A stretch of DNA of 5,483 bases from a bacterium (GCA_016873405.1 VGXH01000164.1:1-5483), one strand, 5' to 3'. Counted from the first letter of the stretch, positions 1-5,483 are shown. Numbers and translations: made by a program. The notes: a model not told the origin generated them from the letters alone.

Positions 1-1214
1 GCGTCGACGCCGGCGTTCAGCTCTCCGGCGACGCTCGAGCTCCGCTTGCGGTCGCCGCTCGGCGCCGCCGCGCCGACGCCGATCACGTAGCCGCTGCAGG
101 CCGGGTAGCTGATGGACGACTTGTTCTCGTTGCCGGTCGCCGCCAGCAGGACGACGCCCGCGTTGTAGGCGTACTGGAGGGCCGTCTCGGTGGCGGCATC
201 GGTCAGGATCGCCGCGCCCAGGCTCATGCTGACGACGTCGGCGCCGTGGTCGGCCGCGTAGTAGAGCGCCGCCTGGATCGCGCTGAAGTACATCACGCCG
301 GCGCTGTTGGCGACCTTCAGCGGCATGATGCTGCAGCCGGGCGCCACGCCGACCGAGCCGACGCCGTTGTTGAGGGCGGCGGCAACGCCGGCGCAGCAGG
401 TGCCGTGGCCGGCGCCCGTGGCGTTGTCGTCCGGGTTCGCGTCGTTGTCGCCGAAGTCGTGGCCCGTGACCAGGCGCAGGTCGGTGTGGTCGACGTCGAC
501 GCCCGAGTCGATGATGGCGATGACCACGCCGACCGAGCCGTAGCCCTGCGGGCCGTCCCACGCCTCGGGCGCGTTGGCGTCCATGCCGGGCGTGCCGACG
601 CCGGCGCCCGAGTGGGTGTAGGTGGTGCCCCAGCCGTAGGCCGGAAGCTGCGCCGTGTTGTTATGCCCCCAGTGCGCCGCGTAGCTCGGGTCCGTCGGCA
701 CGGCGGCGGGGAAGGCGACCCAGTCCAGCGACACGGCCTGCACATCGGCCAGCGCCCCGAACTCGTCGGCCAGGCCCTGCAGGTCGTCGACGCCCTCGAA
801 GTCGAACCTGAACCAGCGGTCGGCGCCGGAATCGGCGGCCTTGCCCGGGTTGCCGGCGATCTCGTAGGGCCGCGTGATGCTCACCACGCCGGCCTGCTGC
901 GCCAACGCGTCGACTCCGGCCAGACCGGTGCGCGCGCCGGGGGCCTGTGCGCCCAGTGATCCCGGCACGCCCTGCCACGCCGACTTGGCCGCGGTGTCGC
1001 GGAACTGCACGAGCAGGCGGTTCGGCGCGAAGGCCAGCGAGTCCCCCGCGACACCCGGCGCGTGTCCGCCCATGTAGCCGTGCAGCGGGAGGGAAGCGGG
1101 CGGCGGGCCCTCGGGCGGCCGACTGGTCACGATGACGATGGCCGCGGCGGCGGCGACAGGCACGATGACCGACAGGATCGCGCGCGGGCCGGGGAAGCGG
1201 CGGTTGCCCTTCAT
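1..1214 (-). CDS. Secreted S8 (subtilisin-like) serine protease, 3' end outside window
   Basis: This is an exported endopeptidase of the subtilase family; 404 codons are visible and the frame is still open at base 1. The ATG at 1214-1212 is preceded by GGAG five bases upstream (1223-1220). The N-terminus is basic (MKGNRRFPGPR), followed by a hydrophobic Ala/Ile/Val stretch at about residues 12-30, which is a signal peptide or anchor. Residues about 60-165 look like a subtilase propeptide (starting LAFAPNRLLVQF). Next come the usual linker (PTDPSYAAHWG) and the catalytic domain. The catalytic Asp is D236 in IIDSGVD, the catalytic His is H270 in GHGTCCAG, the substrate-binding SLG is at 331-333, and the oxyanion Asn is N362 in ATGNEN. 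The catalytic GTS-x-A serine should follow the last visible residues and is not in the window. Two cysteines directly follow HGT. The 300-base gap upstream suggests its own promoter. The family call is very secure; the substrate and any C-terminal sorting domain are unknown. Confidence 0.95.
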   Translation of the reverse strand, partial: MKGNRRFPGPRAILSVIVPVAAAAAIVIVTSRPPEGPPPASLPLHGYMGGHAPGVAGDSLAFAPNRLLVQFRDTAAKSAWQGVPGSLGAQAPGARTGLAGVDALAQQAGVVSITRPYEIAGNPGKAADSGADRWFRFDFEGVDDLQGLADEFGALADVQAVSLDWVAFPAAVPTDPSYAAHWGHNNTAQLPAYGWGTTYTHSGAGVGTPGMDANAPEAWDGPQGYGSVGVVIAIIDSGVDVDHTDLRLVTGHDFGDNDANPDDNATGAGHGTCCAGVAAALNNGVGSVGVAPGCSIMPLKVANSAGVMYFSAIQAALYYAADHGADVVSMSLGAAILTDAATETALQYAYNAGVVLLAATGNENKSSISYPACSGYVIGVGAAAPSGDRKRSSSVAGELNAGVD

Positions 1215-1514
1215 CGTTGCTCCGATCGCTGGGTACAGGTTGGCGCCGGGGGCACGGAATGCCCGGGGCCGAAGGACGCAAGGTCGATGCCAGTCAGCGA
1301 CTTGCGGCCGTCATGGGGCGCGCCCGGCGGAGAAGTCGGTGGGAGCCCGTACTTTAGGAAATCGGTGCGGAATCAGCGCCGTGCCGGGGAAGCCCGGGGT
1401 CGCACGCGGAACGGGCTTGATGCGCGGCGGTGAGGCGCCCGCCGGGGGCGTCGCGGTGCATTTCGCCGGTGGCGGTGGGTGTCCCGGGCGACCCCGGCCC
1501 GCGTCGGCCCGCGC
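1215..1514. other. Intergenic region upstream of the protease gene
   Basis: This 300-base gap separates the lipoprotein stop from the protease start. It should hold the protease promoter and leader and the lipoprotein 3' end. The only relatively AT-rich patch is around 1351-1362; on the minus strand it reads CCTAAAGT followed by GC-rich sequence. I could not find a convincing -35/-10 pair. A short hairpin with stem GGGCA/TGCCC (1250-1254 with 1260-1264) lies in the probable leader about 36 bases before the start codon. Frames through the gap are overprints with low-complexity Arg/Ala/Gly composition, and I support no gene here. Confidence 0.6.
1484..1497 (-). terminator. Weak terminator-like hairpin after the lipoprotein gene
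   Basis: CCGGG (1484-1488) pairs with CCCGG (1493-1497) around a four-base loop, starting 18 bases after the lipoprotein stop. No U-tract follows on the minus strand, so this is at best a pause or Rho-assisted site. A second 5-bp stem, CGCCC/GGGCG, lies at 1436-1450. In DNA this GC-rich such hairpins are easily found by chance. Confidence 0.25.
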
Positions 1515-2723
1515 TCAATTGGTGATGTTCAGCGTGTACGTCTGGCTGACGGTCTGAGCTGTCGGCGAACACTGGTCGTACACCGTCACCCGCACTTCCC
1601 AGCTGCCCACCGCCGACGCCGTGGGCGTGCCGGCCAGCGTGCCGCCGCTGAGGGTCGACAGGCCGGGGATGGCCACCGTCGCGATGGCCCAGCGCGTCAC
1701 CTGGCCCTGGCCGCCGCTGGTGGTCGGCGTGAACGAATACGCCTGCCCCACGCGCCCGGCCGGCGGCGCCCCGCTCGTGATCGTCAACGGCGGGCAGTCG
1801 CCGAAGTCCTGGCGGGTGACGTAGTCGGTGCAGTCGCCGCCGCAGTACGGATACGAGCGGCTGCGCCAGGTCGAGCGCTTGATGGCCGTGTTCGGACCGG
1901 TGATCGTGAGCGTGCCGCGCTCGCGGTAGTTCTCGCCGCCGTATTCGAAACGGAACATGTTGCCGCAGATCACGCCGACGGGGGTGTCGCCGCCCTGGTC
2001 GGTGTAGCTGGCGTCGGTCCCGTCCTGCGTGACGACCATCGTGATGTCGCCGCCCTCGTTCCCGCCGCAGTTGTTCACGCAGCTCCAGGTGCCCGTCCAG
2101 GTGCCCGCGAAGTCGGCCGGCGACGCGCAGCGGCCCTCGGCGATATCCATGGCCACGGCGTCGACGCTCAGCGTGGCGTCGATGTTCGCGGTCACCGTCA
2201 GGCAGATCGTGATCATGCCCAGGTTGATGATGTCCACGGTCGCCGCGTCGGCGGCCACCGTCGCCGGCTCGACGACCAGCGCCGCGCCGTGGCTGACCGA
2301 GAACGGCCCGTAAAGGATGCCCGACGCGCAGACCGTTTCCGGGTTGCTGCCGACGCGGATCGTGGCGGTGGCGCCGACGTCGTCGGCAGCGCCGAACAGG
2401 CGCGCCGCCTTGCGCGCGATGACCTTCCACAGCGGGATGCCGTCGACGGTCACGTGGTCCAGGGTCCCGGCCACATCGATCACCGCCGACTCGACCTTCG
2501 GGATGTCCGGCGGCAACTGCAGCGTGAGGTTGATCGTGGTCGGCTGGTTGGCCACCAGCGGCACGTCGACCACGGCGTTTTCCAGGGGGGCGACCAGGCG
2601 GTAGGGCGCGCCGGGGCCCGGGCCGGCGGGGTCGTCTCCGCCGCAGCCGGCCAGGACGGCCAGCAGGACCAGAGCGCAGATCGGCGGGGCGAGCCGCCGC
2701 GGCGAAGGCGTGGGCTTGGGCAT
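1515..2723 (-). CDS. Predicted lipoprotein with C-terminal putative Ig (He_PIG-like) domain
   Basis: This is a 402-residue envelope lipoprotein of unknown function. The start is ATG 2723-2721, chosen because GAGGAGG (2737-2731) sits seven bases upstream and because a type II signal peptide begins there. That signal has a basic segment (RR at 9-10), a hydrophobic core at about 11-25 and the lipobox LAGC with Cys27. Gly follows the Cys, so outer-membrane sorting is likely by the usual Gram-negative rule. Residues about 41-198 form a domain I do not recognise. Residues about 205-284 (opening FAGTWTGTWSC, then VTQDG) resemble the beta-sandwich or lipocalin-like modules seen in many bacterial lipoproteins. 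Residues about 311-402 fit the He_PIG type: GRVGQAYSF, a Trp, IPGLSTLSGGTLAGTPT, then a V-x-V-x-D strand. The mature part has ten cysteines besides Cys27, including CVNNC and CGGDC, which suggests disulfides in an extracytoplasmic protein. Ligand or adhesion binding is only a guess. Confidence 0.9.
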   Translation of the reverse strand: MPKPTPSPRRLAPPICALVLLAVLAGCGGDDPAGPGPGAPYRLVAPLENAVVDVPLVANQPTTINLTLQLPPDIPKVESAVIDVAGTLDHVTVDGIPLWKVIARKAARLFGAADDVGATATIRVGSNPETVCASGILYGPFSVSHGAALVVEPATVAADAATVDIINLGMITICLTVTANIDATLSVDAVAMDIAEGRCASPADFAGTWTGTWSCVNNCGGNEGGDITMVVTQDGTDASYTDQGGDTPVGVICGNMFRFEYGGENYRERGTLTITGPNTAIKRSTWRSRSYPYCGGDCTDYVTRQDFGDCPPLTITSGAPPAGRVGQAYSFTPTTSGGQGQVTRWAIATVAIPGLSTLSGGTLAGTPTASAVGSWEVRVTVYDQCSPTAQTVSQTYTLNITN

Positions 2724-2730
2724 CGCGAGG

Positions 2731-2737
2731 CCTCCTC
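2731..2737 (-). promoter_or_regulatory. Shine-Dalgarno that fixes the lipoprotein start
   Basis: The minus strand reads GAGGAGG seven bases before the ATG at 2723. A longer in-frame reading from 2801 would add 26 residues in front of the signal peptide and leave the lipobox internal, so the downstream start is preferred. Confidence 0.85.
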
Positions 2738-2807
2738 GAAACGCCCGCGGTTGACACGGGAGCGGGCGAAAACCGAGCCTACCACAAGCCCCGAGAAACA
2801 CAACATA

Positions 2808-2821
2808 TAAAGTGCACTTTA
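2808..2821. promoter_or_regulatory. Operator-like perfect 14-bp palindrome upstream of the lipoprotein gene
   Basis: TAAAGTGCACTTTA is a perfect palindrome centred about 92 bases upstream of the lipoprotein ATG. It lies in an AT-rich patch (about 2795-2825) that stands out in otherwise very GC-rich sequence. On the minus strand it runs directly into TATATG, which could serve as a -10 element. I could not identify a matching -35. A dimeric repressor or activator site overlapping the promoter is the natural reading, but the regulator is not in the window. Confidence 0.45.
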
Positions 2822-2838
2822 GGTTGGTCTCGTTCCAG

Positions 2839-2852
2839 GGCGGGGCCCCGCC
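2839..2852. repeat. GC-rich perfect palindrome in the gap after the small membrane protein gene
   Basis: GGCGGGGCCCCGCC is a perfect 14-bp palindrome. Its right end overlaps another inverted repeat, CGCCGG-TG-CCGGCG (2849-2862). With the stop-codon hairpin these form a cluster of overlapping inverted repeats between the two genes, possibly reinforcing termination. Confidence 0.5.
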
Positions 2853-2855
2853 GGT

Positions 2856-2877
2856 GCCGGCGCCCGCCCGCGCCGGC
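2856..2877 (-). terminator. Stop-proximal hairpin, likely terminator of the small membrane protein gene
   Basis: GCCGGCGC (2856-2863) and GCGCCGGC (2870-2877) form a perfect 8-bp stem with a six-base loop. The stem begins at the last base of the stop codon (2879-2877). No U-tract follows on the minus strand, so this is not a textbook intrinsic terminator. Its strength, its position and the promoter-like AT patch beyond it still suggest that it ends this transcription unit or protects its 3' end. Confidence 0.5.
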
Positions 2878-3227
2878 TACATCCAGCCGCGCCCGTGGGC
2901 GAAGCGCACCCCGACCCAGACAACGGCGGCCACCGGGATCAGCACCAGCGCGTAGCGTCGCCAGTGGGCCAGCGTGGCCGGGTGGCCGTCGGCCGTCTGG
3001 CCGCCGAGGCGCGCGATATCGACGAAGCGCACGAGGATCAGCATCGCGACCAGGCCCACATAGAGCCCGTCGAGCGCCGAGGGCGCCTGGCGCTTGGCCG
3101 CGTAGAGGGCGCAGAAGAACAGCAGCGCGTTGCCGACGGCCATCCAGTACACGCGCGCGAGCGCGCCGAGACAGCCGGTCTGATGCGGGGGCGGGGACGA
3201 GGCAGACTGACGCGGGTTGCCGGCCAT
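2877..3227 (-). CDS. Small three-span membrane protein, family not recognised
   Basis: This is a 116-residue integral membrane protein whose family I do not recognise. ATG 3227-3225 is preceded by GGAGG (3237-3233) with a five-base spacer, which fixes the start even though the frame stays open far upstream through the kinase gene. After a Ser/Pro-rich, presumably cytoplasmic N-terminus (residues 1-20) come three hydrophobic segments: about 24-44 (VYWMAVGNALLFFCALYAA), about 54-73 (GLYVGLVAMLILVRF) and about 92-109 (YALVLIPVAAVVWVGVRF). A polar stretch (about 74-91, GGQTADGHPATLAHWRR) lies between spans 2 and 3. The basic residues are modestly distributed and do not settle topology. It lies 242 bases downstream of the sensor kinase but seems to have its own promoter, so any role as a kinase accessory is speculative. 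The hydrophobic pattern and ribosome-binding site make it very likely a real gene. Confidence 0.85.
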   Translation of the reverse strand: MAGNPRQSASSPPPHQTGCLGALARVYWMAVGNALLFFCALYAAKRQAPSALDGLYVGLVAMLILVRFVDIARLGGQTADGHPATLAHWRRYALVLIPVAAVVWVGVRFAHGRGWM

Positions 3228-3232
3228 GGCGA

Positions 3233-3237
3233 CCTCC
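3233..3237 (-). promoter_or_regulatory. Shine-Dalgarno that fixes the small membrane protein start
   Basis: The minus strand reads GGAGG, then TCGCC, then ATG at 3227. This favours a 116-residue product over extensions of the same open frame, which upstream merely overprints the kinase gene. Confidence 0.8.
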
Positions 3238-3370
3238 AGGAGCCCGTTCGTGACGGGGCAGGCACGCGGCGCCGCGTCGACATCGACGCCCGTCGCGTGT
3301 CCTGGATGGCGGCCCGACCACCCGATCCGGTCCTGCGCCGGCCTCGGATCGAGGTGGCGCACCCTTGGCT

Positions 3371-3392
3371 GGGCGCCGCTGCCGCGGCGCCC
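3371..3392. repeat. Perfect 9-bp hairpin between the kinase and the small membrane protein gene
   Basis: GGGCGCCGC (3371-3379) pairs exactly with GCGGCGCCC (3384-3392) around a four-base loop. It lies 77 bases after the kinase stop and about 12 bases below the predicted transcription start of the next gene. It could terminate kinase transcription, though no U-tract follows in either direction, or act as a 5' leader structure that stabilises or controls the small-protein mRNA. Confidence 0.6.
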
Positions 3393-3410
3393 GATCCGCT
3401 CGTTGAACTC

Positions 3411-3438
3411 ATGATAGCCGATGCCGGCGCGATGGCAA
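3411..3438 (-). promoter_or_regulatory. Sigma70-like promoter for the small membrane protein gene
   Basis: On the minus strand TTGCCA (3438-3433, five of six bases matching TTGACA) is separated by 16 bases from TATCAT (3416-3411, five of six matching TATAAT). Transcription would start near 3404, giving a leader of about 177 bases before the ATG at 3227. The promoter lies just 32 bases beyond the kinase stop codon. It is the best promoter match I found in the window, and is prediction only. Confidence 0.55.
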
Positions 3439-3469
3439 GATCCCGGTCTCGCGCTGCCGTGTCCCGCGC

Positions 3470-5483
3470 TCAGCCTTCGGTCAGGGCGGCGCCCAGGGCG
3501 CGGGCCACGTCGTCGGCACCGAACGGTTTCGGGAGCTTGGCGGCGAAGCCGTGGCGCCGGTGGTCGGACATGACGGGATCCTCGGAGTAGCCGCTGGTCA
3601 CGATGGCCCGCGCGTGCGGATCCAGTTCGAGCAGCCGCGCCATCGCTTCGCGACCGCCAAGACCACCGGGCACCGTCAGATCCAGGATTGCCGCCCGGTA
3701 CGGCCGGCCCTCCGCCATCGCGGCCGTCCAGGCCGCCAACGCGCGGGAACCGTCGGGGACGGTCGTGACCTGGTGACCCAGATGTCGGAGCAGGCGCGCC
3801 AGCAGATCGCGGATGGGCTCCTCGTCGTCCATCACCAACAGACGCAGGCCGGTCGCGGTGCCGGGATCCGGCGCGGTGACCGGCGCGCGGGGCCGGTCGC
3901 TGCTGGCGGGCAGCAGCAGCGTGAACTCCGTGCCGCGGCCCACGTCCGACGAGACGTTCAGCGAACCGCCATGGCGCGCGATCACCGAGTGCGTGATCGC
4001 CAGGCCCAGGCCGGTGCCGGACTCCTTGGTGGTGAAGTAGGGCTCGAAGATGCGGTCCAGGTCGGACGCGGCGATGCCGCATCCCTCGTCGCGGATCCGG
4101 ATCTCGATCCGGCGTCCCGACTCGGCAGCGACGCCGGTCAGCGTCACGTTGCGCGCGACCACCCAGACGCGACCGCCGCCGGGCATCGCCTGCCGCGCGT
4201 TGATCAGCAGATTGCTGACGACCTGCTCGATCTGCCCGGTGTCCACCTCGGCGCACCACAGGTCGTCGGCCAGGTCGAACACCAGCGAGACATTCGTGCC
4301 GGCGATCGCCAACCCAGCCGCCTCCCGCACCAGGGTGCGCAGATCGACCAGCCGCTTCTGGGGGGCGCCGCCGCGCGCGAAGGTGAGCAACTGCGCGGTG
4401 AGACGTCTGGCGCGCTCCGAAGCGGCGGCGATCTTCTCGAGCGGGCGCCGCTGCCGCTCCGCGCTGTCCATCTCGAGGAGCGCGGCGTTGCCCAGGATGA
4501 TGGTCAGGAGGTTGTTGAAGTCATGCGCGATGCCTCCCGCCAGGACCCCGAGCGACTCCAGCTTCTGCGTCCGGACACTGGCCTGCTCGGCTTGCCGCCG
4601 CTCGGTCGTGTCGCGGAACGCGATGACCATCCCTTCGTCGGTGCAGCCGGCGTTCAACGGCGCCGCGGCGCAATCGAGTATCGTCCGGCCGCGCTCGCCG
4701 CCGCGGAACTGGAACTCGAAGAACGCCTGCCCGCCGGATCGGCTCGATTCCTCCGCGGTCGCGAGGGCCCGGCGCGCGACGTCGATCAGGCCGGGCAGGC
4801 AGGCGTCGAGCGGCTGCCCGGCCAGATCAACGCCGGCGCGGCCCGCCAGGACGGCCGCGGCGGTACCCGCCAGGCTGATGGTCGCGGCGTCGTCCAGGGC
4901 GACCACGCCGTCGGAGATGCTCGCCAGGACGGCGCCCAGCCGGCGCGACTGGGCGCGCACCGCGGCCTCGGATCGCGCCAGTTCATCCGTCCGCTGGGCC
5001 ACTTCCGTGGCCAGGCGGCGCGCGTAGCGGCGTCCCTGCACGAACGAGCCCACGAGCCAGGCCAGGCCGATGAGCGCGAGCGCCGCCAGCGCGGCGAACC
5101 ATGGCCGCGCGTGGAGCGGGGGCGCCACGACGATCCGGTTCGTGGCGGCGACCCCGCTCGGGCGCCCGTCGAGATCGACCGCGCGCACATGGAACCGGTA
5201 GCGTCCCGGACGCAACTGCGTGTAGCGGACCGAGCGGCCGGGGTTGACGGCGGGCGCGGTCCAACCGCCCTCGCCGCCTTCGAGATAAGTGGAGAAACAG
5301 AGCCGGGTTTCGTCCCGGTAGGAGGGGGCGCAGAAGCGCACCACCAGCTCATGAGCTGACGGCGCGACTTCGACCACCGCCGTCGGCGACTGGGGCCTGC
5401 CGTCCACTTCGATGGCCTCGATCCAGAGCGGCAATCCGGACCGGTTGGGGTTCCGCAGCCGGTCGTCGAACACGGACACGCCG
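3470..5483 (-). CDS. Hybrid sensor histidine kinase (Y_Y_Y-TM-PAS-HisKA-HATPase-REC), 5' end outside window
   Basis: This is a membrane sensor kinase that autophosphorylates on His and passes phosphate to its own receiver domain. Residues are counted from the codon at 5479-5477. Residues about 40-105 form a periplasmic Y_Y_Y domain (STYLEGG, then VRYTQLRPGRYRFHVRA; Tyr65, 86 and 94). A membrane span lies at about 126-147 and a coiled coil at about 150-180. A PAS domain follows (about 178-290, ending VIAFRDTTERRQAE). HisKA carries the phosphoacceptor His319 in GGIAHDFNNLL. HATPase shows the N box (N423, N427), the G1 box DEGCGI (464-469), the F box FEPYF and GTGLGL (488-493). The receiver domain (about 545-665) has D551/D552, acceptor D600 in ILDLTVPGG, T628 and K651. 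No DNA-binding or HPt domain follows, so a separate partner must carry the output. The frame continues through 5480-5483 without a stop, and the first visible codons (GVSVFDD) look like the end of a Reg_prop propeller unit. The gene therefore very probably starts outside the window with a beta-propeller sensor. Confidence 0.95.
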   Translation of the reverse strand, partial: GVSVFDDRLRNPNRSGLPLWIEAIEVDGRPQSPTAVVEVAPSAHELVVRFCAPSYRDETRLCFSTYLEGGEGGWTAPAVNPGRSVRYTQLRPGRYRFHVRAVDLDGRPSGVAATNRIVVAPPLHARPWFAALAALALIGLAWLVGSFVQGRRYARRLATEVAQRTDELARSEAAVRAQSRRLGAVLASISDGVVALDDAATISLAGTAAAVLAGRAGVDLAGQPLDACLPGLIDVARRALATAEESSRSGGQAFFEFQFRGGERGRTILDCAAAPLNAGCTDEGMVIAFRDTTERRQAEQASVRTQKLESLGVLAGGIAHDFNNLLTIILGNAALLEMDSAERQRRPLEKIAAASERARRLTAQLLTFARGGAPQKRLVDLRTLVREAAGLAIAGTNVSLVFDLADDLWCAEVDTGQIEQVVSNLLINARQAMPGGGRVWVVARNVTLTGVAAESGRRIEIRIRDEGCGIAASDLDRIFEPYFTTKESGTGLGLAITHSVIARHGGSLNVSSDVGRGTEFTLLLPASSDRPRAPVTAPDPGTATGLRLLVMDDEEPIRDLLARLLRHLGHQVTTVPDGSRALAAWTAAMAEGRPYRAAILDLTVPGGLGGREAMARLLELDPHARAIVTSGYSEDPVMSDHRRHGFAAKLPKPFGADDVARALGAALTEG

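Noticed and set aside
661..1281. Minus-strand frame overlapping the 5' part of the protease gene
   Set aside because: It is a frame shadow; the true protease frame has the signal peptide, propeptide and catalytic motifs.
1436..1450. Hairpin CGCCC/GGGCG after the lipoprotein gene as a terminator
   Set aside because: Only five pairs form on the transcribed strand (the flanking wobble becomes C-A), there is no U-tract, and it lies more than 60 bases past the stop.
2751..2756. Plus-strand TTGACA resembling a -35 element
   Set aside because: No acceptable -10 lies 16-18 bases downstream, and no plus-strand gene follows.
1354..2757. Minus-strand frame overlapping the lipoprotein gene in another register
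   Set aside because: The product is Arg/His/Gly-rich with no hydrophobic core or domain, and it is a frame-shifted shadow of the lipoprotein gene.
2724..2801. Lipoprotein start 26 codons further upstream (codon at 2801)
   Set aside because: It would bury the type II signal peptide, the extra residues are not signal-like, and the strong Shine-Dalgarno serves the start at 2723.
1479..2810. Long plus-strand open frame (about 440 codons) opposite the lipoprotein gene
   Set aside because: Same reasoning: Arg/Asp/Gly/Val-rich composition with no domain, mirroring a gene that has a lipobox, a ribosome-binding site and an Ig-like domain.
3228..4259. Upstream extension of the small membrane protein frame into the kinase gene
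   Set aside because: The extension reads as Arg/Gly-rich overprint of the kinase, whereas GGAGG and the change to a hydrophobic composition both place the start at 3227.
3551..5359. Long plus-strand open frame (about 600 codons) opposite the kinase gene
   Set aside because: Its product is low-complexity Arg/Gly/Ala/His-rich with no recognisable domain, while the minus frame encodes complete kinase motifs. GC-rich DNA routinely keeps the antisense frame open.

Overview
The window is very GC-rich bacterial DNA. It carries four genes, all on the minus strand, and the first and last in coordinate order run off the window edges. An N-terminal secretion signal, a classical lipobox lipoprotein and a membrane-bound hybrid sensor kinase with a Y_Y_Y domain point to a Gram-negative-type organism with an outer membrane. 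High GC, a secreted subtilase, Ig-like domains and a Y_Y_Y hybrid kinase fit GC-rich groups such as Eisenbacteria, Krumholzibacteriota, Acidobacteria or Myxococcota. That placement is an inference; nothing in the window fixes the phylum.

Layout in minus-strand transcription order (high to low coordinates). (1) 5483-3470: a hybrid histidine kinase missing its 5' end, with Y_Y_Y domain, one membrane span, coiled coil, PAS, HisKA, HATPase and a receiver domain. (2) 3469-3228: a 242-base gap with a good sigma70-like promoter and a perfect 9-bp hairpin. (3) 3227-2877: a 116-residue protein with three membrane spans and no recognised family. A GC-rich hairpin begins inside its stop codon. (4) 2876-2724: a gap with a second GC palindrome, an AT-rich patch carrying a perfect 14-bp operator-like palindrome, and a strong Shine-Dalgarno. 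(5) 2723-1515: a 402-residue lipoprotein with an unknown N-terminal domain, a Cys-rich beta domain and a C-terminal putative Ig (He_PIG-like) domain. (6) 1514-1215: a 300-base gap. (7) 1214-1: a secreted S8 (subtilisin-like) protease with a propeptide. Its catalytic Asp, His and oxyanion Asn are present, but the catalytic Ser lies beyond the window.

The genes look like separate or loosely linked transcription units, because every gap is 150-300 bases and holds hairpins or promoter-like sequence. The theme is cell-envelope and surface function: a sensor kinase, a small inner-membrane protein, a surface lipoprotein and an exported protease. No mobile element, CRISPR array, tRNA or rRNA was seen. 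I found no convincing new biological system. The points most worth a second look are the operator-like palindrome, an octamer shared upstream of the two exported-protein genes, the structured leader of the small membrane protein, and the adjacent cysteines beside the protease's catalytic His.
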